DNA of 64,000 bases, taken from contig NZ_UFQC01000010.1 in assembly GCF_900496975.1 (NCBI RefSeq), forward strand, positions 1 to 64,000, written 5' to 3'. The DNA is from Achromobacter veterisilvae. GTDB lineage: Bacteria; Pseudomonadota; Gammaproteobacteria; Burkholderiales; Burkholderiaceae_B. Each line of letters opens with the position of its first letter. Position 1 is the first letter of the stretch. The notes under the pieces are model-generated. The model was not told the origin of the DNA. It was given only the letters and a program-made list of their open reading frames with translations, and did not search any database. Positions 1-7,271 of the stretch are shown here, in pieces. The position numbers and the translations under genes were made by a program.

Positions 1-132
1 CGCCTCGGGCGGCGGGTCTTCGTACGCACCGAACGGGATATTGAAATGTCCTGGCGCGAGCGCGAGTTCGTTCGCGATTGAGGGGTAGGCATACAGCCCG
101 TCGATATCGGTTTGAAAAACAGTTTTTTGCAT
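1..132 (-). CDS. Tail fibre assembly-like protein, N-terminal part (runs off the left edge)
   Basis: The 44 visible codons start with ATG at 132, and a GGAGA ribosome site lies just upstream on the minus strand. The protein begins MQKTVFQTDIDGLY and continues with an ANELALAPG stretch. That opening is common in small proteins encoded directly after tail fibres in Bordetella and Burkholderia phages, usually called fibre assembly chaperones. It lies downstream of the fibre cassettes, the expected place. The gene is incomplete, so the C-terminal chaperone domain cannot be checked. Confidence 0.6.
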   Translation of the reverse strand, partial: MQKTVFQTDIDGLYAYPSIANELALAPGHFNIPFGAYEDPPPEA

Positions 133-157
133 ATAGATCTCCAAGTAAAGGAATTTG

Positions 158-169
158 CACTGCAAATGC
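158..169 (+). repeat. Fibre crossover core, copy A (plus orientation)
   Basis: CACTGCAAATGC. It is identical to the copies at 419-430 (plus) and 941-952 and 1248-1259 (minus). It encodes T-A-N-A in every cassette. The TGCA-AA-TGCA dyad with a two-base asymmetric centre resembles serine-invertase crossover sites. Confidence 0.8.
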
Positions 170-407
170 GCGGACCTTCGCGACACTGCAACTCGACGCG
201 CTTCAAGGGCACCGTCACCGTCAACTCACCCGGTCTAGCGGGGCTGGAGCGGCGGGGCTGGTGGCGGGCGCCGGAGACGCCAGTAGCATCGCAGACACCA
301 ACTCGCTCATTGCCGATCCGATCACTGACGGAATTTCTGGAGCACCGCGCACTGCCGTCGAAACCCGATCGAAAAACACCGCATACTTTCCGCGGCTGCA
401 TGCCTAG
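158..407 (+). other. Silent C-terminal tail-fibre cassette A
   Basis: There is an open frame from the crossover core to TAG at 405-407 with no start of its own. It reads TANARTF...LDALQGH and ends ETRSKNTAYFPRLHA, matching the C-terminal layout of the expressed fibre but with a different middle. It is on the strand opposite the fibre gene. Inversion between this core and the one at 1248-1259 would fuse it in frame to the constant region. Some small-residue-rich sequence in the middle makes decay possible, but no stop interrupts it. Confidence 0.75.
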
Positions 408-418
408 CCTGACCATGC

Positions 419-430
419 CACTGCAAATGC
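419..430 (+). repeat. Fibre crossover core, copy B (plus orientation)
   Basis: CACTGCAAATGC, identical to the other three cores. It is in inverted orientation to copies C and D. Confidence 0.8.
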
Positions 431-704
431 AAGGCCGCTCGGCAGCCGACAGGCCGACGCCATGCAAGTCATCACCGGAGCCCTGCAATCTCGGCCGATT
501 CCTTCGGCTGCTGGCGCGATTGCGGCGGCGTCGGGCGCCTACGTGCTGCAATCGCGAGGCGGCGCTAGTGGCGGCACGATCTTGGCAACAGACCCGGGCA
601 CGACAAACCTGGATCTTGTCACGTTCGACACCAGCCGCGTGGCACGCACGTCGACGGAAACCCGCGGGTCGAACGCCGCGTATCACCCTCGGATCCACGC
701 ATAG
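419..704 (+). other. Silent C-terminal tail-fibre cassette B
   Basis: Open from the core (ACT at 420) to TAG at 702-704. It reads TANARPLGSRQADAMQ and ends ETRGSNAAYHPRIHA, with an Ala/Gly-rich variable middle. It has no start codon or ribosome site of its own. It lies tail to tail with cassette C, one base between their stop codons. Inversion between 419-430 and 1248-1259 would make this the expressed fibre tip. Confidence 0.78.
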
Positions 705-705
705 C

Positions 706-952
706 CTAGGCGTGAATTCGGGGGTGATACGCGACGTTGAGGCCGCGCGTTTCATAAGAAATTCGCGGCGTGCCGTGAATTCCATCATTGACAAGCGACT
801 GTGTACCTTCATTGAACGACGTGTAGCCACTGTATGTCCCGGTGCCACCGATGTATGGGCTACCCGCAGGATCTTGGCCCCAACGAAAGCGCACGCGGAA
901 CCCTTGCAGCGCATCCGCTTGCCCGCTACCCATAGCTCTTGCATTTGCAGTG
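706..952 (-). other. Silent C-terminal tail-fibre cassette C
   Basis: Read on the minus strand from the core at 941-952 to TAG at 706-708. It reads TANARAMGSGQADALQGF and ends ETRGLNVAYHPRIHA. It has the same orientation as the expressed cassette but lies behind that cassette's stop codon, so it is silent. Direct recombination with the core at 1248-1259 would delete cassette D; two successive inversions would expose C without loss. Confidence 0.78.
941..952 (-). repeat. Fibre crossover core, copy C (minus orientation)
   Basis: Reads GCATTTGCAGTG on the plus strand, the exact reverse complement of copies A and B. Confidence 0.8.
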
Positions 953-961
953 GCAAGGACG

Positions 962-1891
962 CTAAGCATGGATGCGCGGGTGGTAAGCGGTGTTCCGGCC
1001 GCGCGTCTCCATAGACGTCCGGGCGCCACCGGAGGAAGCTGACCAGGTCAACTGGTCATCCGCCAAAGTTGCCGCATCCGTCGCAGACTGCAAGCGCGGC
1101 GACGGTCCACGTGCGCCGGCGGCGAAAGTGAAGGCCCCAGAAACCCCAGAGTTGCCGACGAGGGAGTTTCCATCGTTTAAACGTCGAAGTCCAAAGGTTC
1201 CGCTGATCTGCTGCAGGGCGTCCATCTGCGCAGATCCCAACGCCCGTGCATTTGCAGTGTCAGCGTCAGTCCCGGTGAAACGACGGAACATATCGCGCAG
1301 ATCCGGTACGCGGAACGTATTGGCGTCGATGTCGACGAAGTAATGACCACCCTTGTTTGCATTCCAGAACGTCTGCGTAACCACCAGACCATTTTCCTGG
1401 GCGTATCCCCACAGCCGCGCGTAGGCCGCTTTTGGCAGCACTCCCCCTACCGCATCAACCTCGCTCGCCAGCGGCGTCAAGGTGTGTCCGTCCACGGGCC
1501 GACCGCACAGCGGCGATCGGTAGCCGGTGAAGTACGGGGTCTCGGTCCAGATCCAGACCTCCCCGCACTCAATGACGACGACAGGGCCAACATCCTCATC
1601 GGGCAACGCTGAAATCGAATAGGCAAGCGGGCGTCCGGCAACGGCTGCGGTGATGAGCTTATTGATAGCCTTGATCAGTTGCGCGTTGTCATTCCGGCTT
1701 GGCGAAAGCTGAGCGCCGACGATAACGGAGGTCAACTCTTCCTGGATGGCGTTGAAGGCATACGCAGGCCATTGCGTCGCCGGAGTATTCGTTCCTGGGT
1801 TCCCGTCCGTCGCCCAGCCGGGCGTGCCCGTTGCCGGAGCGGTATCGGCCTGCTCCTTGGCGACAGTGTGAGGCGCGATCAAAAGATCCAT
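962..1891 (-). CDS. Tail fibre protein (expressed; C-terminal cassette D)
   Basis: This is the 309-residue distal tail fibre. The start at 1891 (MDLLIAPHTVAKEQAD) is chosen because GGAG lies upstream and the preceding codons look like shadow sequence. Residues 1 to about 211 (1260-1891) are the constant part, with the phage-fibre opening PATGTPGWATDGNPGTNTPATQWPA split over a few residues. The crossover core at 1248-1259 then encodes TANA, and cassette D follows to the stop at 962. The tip ends ETRGRNTAYHPRIHA, shared in outline by the three silent cassettes. It follows gp48, as in Mu-like tails. The middle of the cassette probably sets receptor choice; that is inferred from other invertible fibres. 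Confidence 0.85.
   Translation of the reverse strand: MDLLIAPHTVAKEQADTAPATGTPGWATDGNPGTNTPATQWPAYAFNAIQEELTSVIVGAQLSPSRNDNAQLIKAINKLITAAVAGRPLAYSISALPDEDVGPVVVIECGEVWIWTETPYFTGYRSPLCGRPVDGHTLTPLASEVDAVGGVLPKAAYARLWGYAQENGLVVTQTFWNANKGGHYFVDIDANTFRVPDLRDMFRRFTGTDADTANARALGSAQMDALQQISGTFGLRRLNDGNSLVGNSGVSGAFTFAAGARGPSPRLQSATDAATLADDQLTWSASSGGARTSMETRGRNTAYHPRIHA
1248..1259 (-). repeat. Fibre crossover core, copy D (junction of constant and variable parts)
   Basis: GCATTTGCAGTG on the plus strand. It joins the constant fibre region to the presently expressed cassette. Confidence 0.8.
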
Positions 1892-1899
1892 GTTTTTTT

Positions 1900-2490
1900 C
1901 TACTCCGAATAAGAAAAATTCAGCACGGTGTGGGCCGGCCTGAGCGCAAGCAACTCGCACTGAAGGACGTTGTTGTTCCAATAGGCGAACGGGCCGCCAA
2001 AGGAATCGCCAAAACGCAACCGATTTACAGTGAAGGTAGGCGCATTTACCTGCCACGAATGAGCCCAGTCGGCGCCGCCAAATGGCGTCCCAAAGCGCTT
2101 ACCGAAGCGTGACGGCATGAACTGGGTAATCGTTATTTCGTAGCCCAGATTCTTCGCGAGGGTCGTGAAGTAAGGAATGGACTGGCCGCCGGTGGCAACC
2201 AGCCTAGCAACGACCTGGGCTCTTCGCGCCTGAACAGTTGGCGCTGGACCCGCGCAAGGATCTGGCAACCCCAGCGTGGCCTCCCATTCCGGCAATAGCT
2301 CATACGTGGAGCCCGGAAACACATCGACAAGAAGCTGGTTTGCCCTCGCGGTATTCGTCTCATACACCTTGTTGAGCCCGAGCAGCGTTCGGTTCTGCAC
2401 GCTGCTCAAATCCCGAGACCAAACGCGGCCGCGAGGCAAGAGCTTGAGAAAAGCCTGGAGAAAATCTCCGGCTCTCAGGTTCAAAGCCAT
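1900..2490 (-). CDS. Mu gp48-like baseplate/tail protein (YmfQ, DUF2313 family)
   Basis: 196 residues starting MALNLRAGDFLQAFLKLLPRG, the usual opening of the YmfQ/DUF2313 family (LLPxGxVW near residue 20). The family lies between the gpJ-like wedge protein and the fibre in Mu-type contractile tails and probably links fibre to baseplate. Order and length (about 190 residues) match Mu gp48. The fibre starts 9 bases after its stop. Confidence 0.8.
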   Translation of the reverse strand: MALNLRAGDFLQAFLKLLPRGRVWSRDLSSVQNRTLLGLNKVYETNTARANQLLVDVFPGSTYELLPEWEATLGLPDPCAGPAPTVQARRAQVVARLVATGGQSIPYFTTLAKNLGYEITITQFMPSRFGKRFGTPFGGADWAHSWQVNAPTFTVNRLRFGDSFGGPFAYWNNNVLQCELLALRPAHTVLNFSYSE

Positions 2491-2498
2491 AGCCCCAC

Positions 2499-3662
2499 CT
2501 ACAGGTAAATAATCTCGTCAAGAACGGGCAGCTCGCCCATCCCGCTGGTGATGTTCCCCGGGTACGGCGTGGTAACCCCATCCACGGTCCCGGTGATCGA
2601 CTCCATGAGCCACCCCGACGTTCCGGCGACGCTATTGATTGCCCCCTCAATGTCATTGCGGTTGATGGTCCCCGCGCGCGGATCCGCGTTGCGAAACAGC
2701 ATGTCCGTGATGGAGGATGCAATCGAGTTGCGCGTAGCCGTACTAGCATTGGAAAGTCCCGAAATCGTGAGGACGAGTCGGTTTTGCTTGGGCGCGCAAG
2801 CAAAGACAAGCGCGGTGACTGGCTCTCGGTCGATGATGGCGTCGGCCAACGTGAGCTGATCGCCAGTGGCGACCAGGTCGCGCGGCAGGCCGTCCGGGCC
2901 CTGATCGAACTGCGACACGCCATCGCTTCCCTGCGGAAAACCATCGTGCGCCGCCTGAGCCGAATCCATCATGAAGCGCAGCACCACAGTTCCCACACCA
3001 AAGCCATTTGGCGAGCACCACGCTCGGGTAACCCCCGGGACACCCAGTGCCCATCGTTTGTAATCGTCTCGGTCGCCCCCCTGCGGGGCTTCCTGGTAGG
3101 CATCCATGATGCGCTCCCCGAACGCCTCCGAGTCCTCCACGTCCACCCCGGTTGTGATCGTGTTCACCGCCACGCCGGTGGACTGCACCCCTTCTATCGT
3201 CGTCGCCAGCGTAAGCCCCTCACCAGCAGCGCAATTCCCCGCTGTGCCTGGCGTGACGGCCTCCACAATGACAAGCGCCTTGCCATCGCCGCCCACCGTC
3301 ACGGACTCCATCACGGAGTAGCGCTCGCCATCTCGCCGCGTTGCCTTAACGCCCGAGCTGATAGAGCGGCCAGGCGTCCCCGAAAACTCCACAGCAAGCC
3401 TGGTTGCCACGGAGTTCTTCTGATAGATACCCTTCATGGCGCCCCAGGCCGCCAGATTCTCGCCTGTGGCCGTCCAGGGGACGCCTTGCTTGGCGATATA
3501 GTCCAGATACCCGAAATGCAGATGCGCAAGCCCCGCCTGCGCGACGGCCATCACCCGAAGCACCGCCTTTCGAAGAAAGGCGTTCGCCCCCGAGGCTGAA
3601 GCATTGATATCCGCCATAACCTGTTTGCGCAGGTCAGAGAGCGTAGGACGGGAAAATGGCAT
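2499..3662 (-). CDS. Baseplate wedge protein (Mu gp47 / P2 gpJ-like)
   Basis: 387 residues. The start at 3662 (MPFSRPTLSDLRKQV) follows the gp46 stop by one base. The N-terminal SRPTLSDL and DYIAKQGVPWTATGENLAAWGAMKG segments are typical of the baseplate J-like family. Residues near 120-165 hold the EAVTPGTAGNCAAGEGLTL signature. It forms wedge pieces of the contractile-tail baseplate. The C terminus (PYPGNITSGMGELPVLDEIIYL, with breaks) fits Mu gp47. Confidence 0.88.
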   Translation of the reverse strand: MPFSRPTLSDLRKQVMADINASASGANAFLRKAVLRVMAVAQAGLAHLHFGYLDYIAKQGVPWTATGENLAAWGAMKGIYQKNSVATRLAVEFSGTPGRSISSGVKATRRDGERYSVMESVTVGGDGKALVIVEAVTPGTAGNCAAGEGLTLATTIEGVQSTGVAVNTITTGVDVEDSEAFGERIMDAYQEAPQGGDRDDYKRWALGVPGVTRAWCSPNGFGVGTVVLRFMMDSAQAAHDGFPQGSDGVSQFDQGPDGLPRDLVATGDQLTLADAIIDREPVTALVFACAPKQNRLVLTISGLSNASTATRNSIASSITDMLFRNADPRAGTINRNDIEGAINSVAGTSGWLMESITGTVDGVTTPYPGNITSGMGELPVLDEIIYL

Positions 3663-3663
3663 G

Positions 3664-4116
3664 TCAGTTAATTCCATTCCAGGCCCATAGGTACTTCCCC
3701 GTATGCAGGGCATCTCCACCGGGCGAAAAAGCGATAATCTGGGCGCCAAGAAACGTCTCGCGCGTCCATTCCACCTTGATGTCAAACCGCGACACCACAC
3801 CATCATCAATGAGCCATTGCAGGCATTCGGCGAGGTAGTCATAAGCGCGGTTGAGTGTCCGCTGTGTCTGCTTCTCGCGCTCCAGCAGCCATAACTTGCT
3901 ACCTATCGGCCGGGTCGGATCGAACTGGTCCCCCCACCAGCCGCGAGGATCGCCAGTTCCATCAGGGATCACGTCATCAGGAGCAGCCATACCGTCAGTG
4001 AAGACGCTGAGCAGCATGGCAGTGGCTAGGTCGCCGTCGGTAAGCAGATCGCCCCCCTCCAGCACCCAGTCACCATGGACCGTCGCGCCATCCCACACAA
4101 TCCGAATATCGCTCAT
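3664..4116 (-). CDS. Mu gp46-like baseplate protein
   Basis: 150 residues beginning MSDIRIVWDGATVHGDWVL, with DGDLATAMLLSVFTDG and WWGDQFD motifs seen in Mu gp46 homologues. These have a gp25-like wedge role. It overlaps the gpV-like gene by 4 bases (ATGA) and is followed by the gpJ-like gene, the Mu order. Confidence 0.85.
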   Translation of the reverse strand: MSDIRIVWDGATVHGDWVLEGGDLLTDGDLATAMLLSVFTDGMAAPDDVIPDGTGDPRGWWGDQFDPTRPIGSKLWLLEREKQTQRTLNRAYDYLAECLQWLIDDGVVSRFDIKVEWTRETFLGAQIIAFSPGGDALHTGKYLWAWNGIN

Positions 4117-4727
4117 TGCTGCTGTTCCGGTTTCTTCGACCTGATCGTTGCGGATCCGGGCTGCACGCCCTCCACATCATGGTCGTGCTCATTGTGGATT
4201 TCGCGCATGTCCTTCATCGTGCGTTCATTGGTTTCGTAGTTGTCCAGCATGTCGCCCGTCGCCCTGACCTCCGGCGCCTTCAGATCAATTCCGCCGGGTG
4301 CCGCGATGGTTAGCTTCCCGCTCAGGTTCCACGTCACATCCCGTGCGTTGTTGACGACCACGTCCTGGCCCTGCGCATCTACCACGAGGCCGTCCCCGGC
4401 CGTCAGGTAGATGTACTTCCCATCCAGGCTGTAGAGCTTAGTTTCTCCCGGCTTCAGTCCTCGCGGGCGACTCCCCTGATGGTTTACGCCCGTTACCATC
4501 GTCGCGGACCTATCGCCTGCGACCGACAAGAGCACCGCGTCGGAGTCGAAAGGCGGATTCGATGTGAGCCCAAACTCCTGCGGCCGGACCCGGCGGTCAG
4601 CCAGTTCCAGACCGCTCGCCCGGACCTGCATAATCTGCACGGGGCCGCTGTCATCGACATACGCCACCCGCCCCCGACCGACCATCATTCGAAGGCGAAG
4701 AAAAAGCCGTTCCAGGATCTGTTCCAT
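4113..4727 (-). CDS. Baseplate assembly/spike protein (Mu gp45, gpV-like)
   Basis: 204 residues. The N-terminal OB-like part (VGRGRVAYVDDSGPVQIMQVRA) and the later beta-rich part (KLYSLDGKYIYLTAGDGLVVD; DVTWNLSGKLTIAAPGGIDLKA) are typical of the membrane-piercing spike of Mu-like tails. The C terminus MREIHNEHDHDVEGVQPG carries the His-rich tip that often binds metal in these spikes. It starts one base after gpP ends. Confidence 0.87.
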   Translation of the reverse strand: MEQILERLFLRLRMMVGRGRVAYVDDSGPVQIMQVRASGLELADRRVRPQEFGLTSNPPFDSDAVLLSVAGDRSATMVTGVNHQGSRPRGLKPGETKLYSLDGKYIYLTAGDGLVVDAQGQDVVVNNARDVTWNLSGKLTIAAPGGIDLKAPEVRATGDMLDNYETNERTMKDMREIHNEHDHDVEGVQPGSATIRSKKPEQQQ

Positions 4728-4728
4728 G

Positions 4729-5847
4729 TCATTGCACCGTCTGATCGGGTCCGAACTGCGCCCAGATAAAGGGCTGCTGGTAGAAGGCCTGCGGCGGCAT
4801 CAGTACCAGCTCGCACGTCGTTCCGTTCCTGCCCCGCTTGTAGGTGGCCTCCGCGATCAACCACATCACCGGCGACTGAGGCGTTCCCAGCTTCAGCGAC
4901 GGAAGAACAAGGGGCGCGAGCGTGTTGGGCGCGTACAGCGCACCCGCAGCGTCCCTCCACGAATCCGTCGTCAATCTCACGAGGAACGAACGCCCCTGCC
5001 TCCGCGACAATTCCCATTTCGCCCTGTCCTCAGCTATCACGCTGCCGCCCATCACGTTTTCGGACAGCACGACGCGTGGCCGATATCGCTGCACACTGGG
5101 GTCAACCAGGTGCGCGATCTGGTTCGGCGCCCCGCCAATATCGCTGAACTGATCCAGGCCCTGATAAATCGCGTAGTAGTCGCTGAATTTCTGATTCATC
5201 GAGTACATCGCCACTGCCCGTTCAACGTTCACGCCTTCCTGGAAGCCGCTTGCCGCGGTCGCCTTACCAACGCTGGAAATCTCCAAGTCTCCGGACGTGG
5301 TGTCGTAGAGAAGAAGGCCGCGGTAGCGACAAACGCGCTCCAGCACGTCATAGGCGGTTTCCCCGGCGAGGATCACTACCTGCTCCACGGGTGCCCCCTG
5401 GTCCGTTCCTGGCGCGAGCGCGGCCCGAATGCCGAAAGGCGCGGCCAGCGTCTGGGCGATATAAAGCACGCTAGCGTTGCTAAGCTGGAACCCGTCATAG
5501 ACCGCAGCGCAGTCCACTAGGTCCTGACACTTGCTTCTCCCGGTCAGGGTGACCGTATGCGACCCATCGTTGAAGCCCGGAATGAACTGGTCGACCCAGC
5601 CGGTACTCACCCGGTCCCCCCCTAGGAAGACCTCGCAAAAGTCGCCGGGCTGCACCTGCATATCAGGCGGATCAGCCATTGGGTACACGTCCGTCATGGA
5701 AGTCTGGAAGTCCGAGGGGCACCTCTCGACCCCCCGGGTAAATCTGACGTCTTGCCAGCCGCCCAGGTTCCGAGCATTAGAAAGGGTGTACCCATTCCCA
5801 TTGCGTGTTGGCGTGGACACGCGCAGGGTCAAGTCGTCGCTCGTCAT
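4729..5847 (-). CDS. Baseplate hub protein (Mu gpP/gp44-like)
   Basis: 372 residues. MTSDDLTLRVSTPTRNGNGY and DVRFTRGVERCPSDFQTSMTD are the usual opening of Mu gpP homologues. A GDFCEVFLGGDRVSTGWVD segment follows near residue 65. It is the hub that takes the spike trimer. It overlaps gpN by 4 bases. Confidence 0.87.
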   Translation of the reverse strand: MTSDDLTLRVSTPTRNGNGYTLSNARNLGGWQDVRFTRGVERCPSDFQTSMTDVYPMADPPDMQVQPGDFCEVFLGGDRVSTGWVDQFIPGFNDGSHTVTLTGRSKCQDLVDCAAVYDGFQLSNASVLYIAQTLAAPFGIRAALAPGTDQGAPVEQVVILAGETAYDVLERVCRYRGLLLYDTTSGDLEISSVGKATAASGFQEGVNVERAVAMYSMNQKFSDYYAIYQGLDQFSDIGGAPNQIAHLVDPSVQRYRPRVVLSENVMGGSVIAEDRAKWELSRRQGRSFLVRLTTDSWRDAAGALYAPNTLAPLVLPSLKLGTPQSPVMWLIAEATYKRGRNGTTCELVLMPPQAFYQQPFIWAQFGPDQTVQ

Positions 5848-7271
5848 TTTGATAAGGCCTCAAATCTCGGGGGCATAAACGCCGGATGCACCGGATCGAC
5901 CTGCCGCACCAGCTCATCGGCGCGCCCAGCGTCCCGATAGATTCGATTGGCGAGCGCCAGCGCGGGCATCGTCCCGGCGAATGCGAAGGCCCCAATTTCG
6001 GCAAGGTCCGCCCCCCTCGCCTGGAGGTCCGCGACGATGGATTTACGGACCGCGCGCAACGATTCGTAGCTGGCGTCGTCCCCCGAATCGCCCGCAACGA
6101 GAATCTCCGCATCCACAACTTCTGTGACTGTCGTCTGGACAGCGGCGGCATCATTCTGCGATGCCGGCTGATACTGCGTGACGGCCTCCGCAAGCTCAGC
6201 GATGGCTGACCTGCGCAGGTGTGCCGCAATGGCCTCGCTCATAGACGCCATAGCCTGGCCGACAGGTGAAGTCGACGGCATGGATGCCGGGGCGAACGAA
6301 GCCAGTTCACTAAGCATCGAAATCCGATCCGCGGGATCCACCGCTGTCGCGGCAACCGCCGCAACAAAGTCACGGACCGTCACCGCGTAGGCATCCGTAT
6401 CGGCGATGTTGGCCGCCGCGAGTTGCATTCGCTCGCCAGCCGCGACAACCGCAGCGGAGGCAGCAACGTCAGCAGCCAACGCATCGGCGACTGACGTGGA
6501 GCGCGAAGCCCTTCGATTGGACCCCGAAAAACCGGAATTTCCCCCTCCGAACAGCCGGCCGAAGTTTCCCGCAAGGTTGGAGACAGCATTGAAAACCCGC
6601 CTCACCCTGTTGACGATGCCGACGGCCATCTGGTAATAACCCACGACCGTCGATACAGCTTGCTGTACCACCGCCGCACCTTGCCGGATGTCTTCCGCCA
6701 CTTCGCCGGCCAGGTCAAGCAGGCTCTTTTCGCGCACTTCCTCAGCCGCTTCCCCTACCGCGTCTTCCGTGGACTGCTCTGTGCCTGGGTATTGGCGCTC
6801 CCCTGTCACCATAGCGGTCATGGTGAACTCAAACACCCGGCCGAGGTCCTTGCGTTCCTCCACCTCGATGCCACCCACGCAAACGACGCTCTGCACGGTT
6901 CCGAAGGTGGGATGGACCAAAGTCTTCGGCCCGCTCGTCTCGCACACGGAAATCAGGGCTTCGCGCTGGGCAACCACCCCGCCCCCCCCGTATACAAGGC
7001 TGTCCTCGATGAGAAAGCCATGAATACGGAACTGCCTGGGCAACTTCCCCTGGTCTTCCGCCCACACATCATCCCGATAGGGATACACGTGCACGGCCGT
7101 CCGACGGCCTGCATGCGTCCGGGCGGTAGTCACGCCAAAGGGCACGCCACCGAAGGATGCCTTTTGTAGCGAGGCCTCCCAACTGCCGGCCCCGGGACCG
7201 AACAAATCTCCGATGGCGTTTGCAACACCCCCGATACTTCCGGCGACATTCACCACATCAGTAATGCTCAT
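5844..7271 (-). CDS. DNA circularisation protein (Mu gpN-like baseplate hub component)
   Basis: 475 residues. The N-terminal third (SWEASLQKASFGGVPFGV; RTAVHVYPYRDDVWAEDQG; FRIHGFLIED) is the DNA-circularisation N-terminal domain of Mu gpN. The rest is Ala/Val-rich and helical. In structural terms the family is a baseplate/hub component; the name is historical. It overlaps the tape measure start by 4 bases. Confidence 0.85.
   Translation of the reverse strand: MSITDVVNVAGSIGGVANAIGDLFGPGAGSWEASLQKASFGGVPFGVTTARTHAGRRTAVHVYPYRDDVWAEDQGKLPRQFRIHGFLIEDSLVYGGGGVVAQREALISVCETSGPKTLVHPTFGTVQSVVCVGGIEVEERKDLGRVFEFTMTAMVTGERQYPGTEQSTEDAVGEAAEEVREKSLLDLAGEVAEDIRQGAAVVQQAVSTVVGYYQMAVGIVNRVRRVFNAVSNLAGNFGRLFGGGNSGFSGSNRRASRSTSVADALAADVAASAAVVAAGERMQLAAANIADTDAYAVTVRDFVAAVAATAVDPADRISMLSELASFAPASMPSTSPVGQAMASMSEAIAAHLRRSAIAELAEAVTQYQPASQNDAAAVQTTVTEVVDAEILVAGDSGDDASYESLRAVRKSIVADLQARGADLAEIGAFAFAGTMPALALANRIYRDAGRADELVRQVDPVHPAFMPPRFEALSK

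Noticed and set aside
1-132. Lysis genes (holin, endolysin, Rz)
   Set aside because: None found in the prophage part of the window; they are probably left of position 1.
112-1014. A 300-codon plus-strand frame across the fibre cassettes
   Set aside because: It runs through cassettes A and B out of phase with their conserved ends and then antisense to cassette C; it is an overlap artefact.
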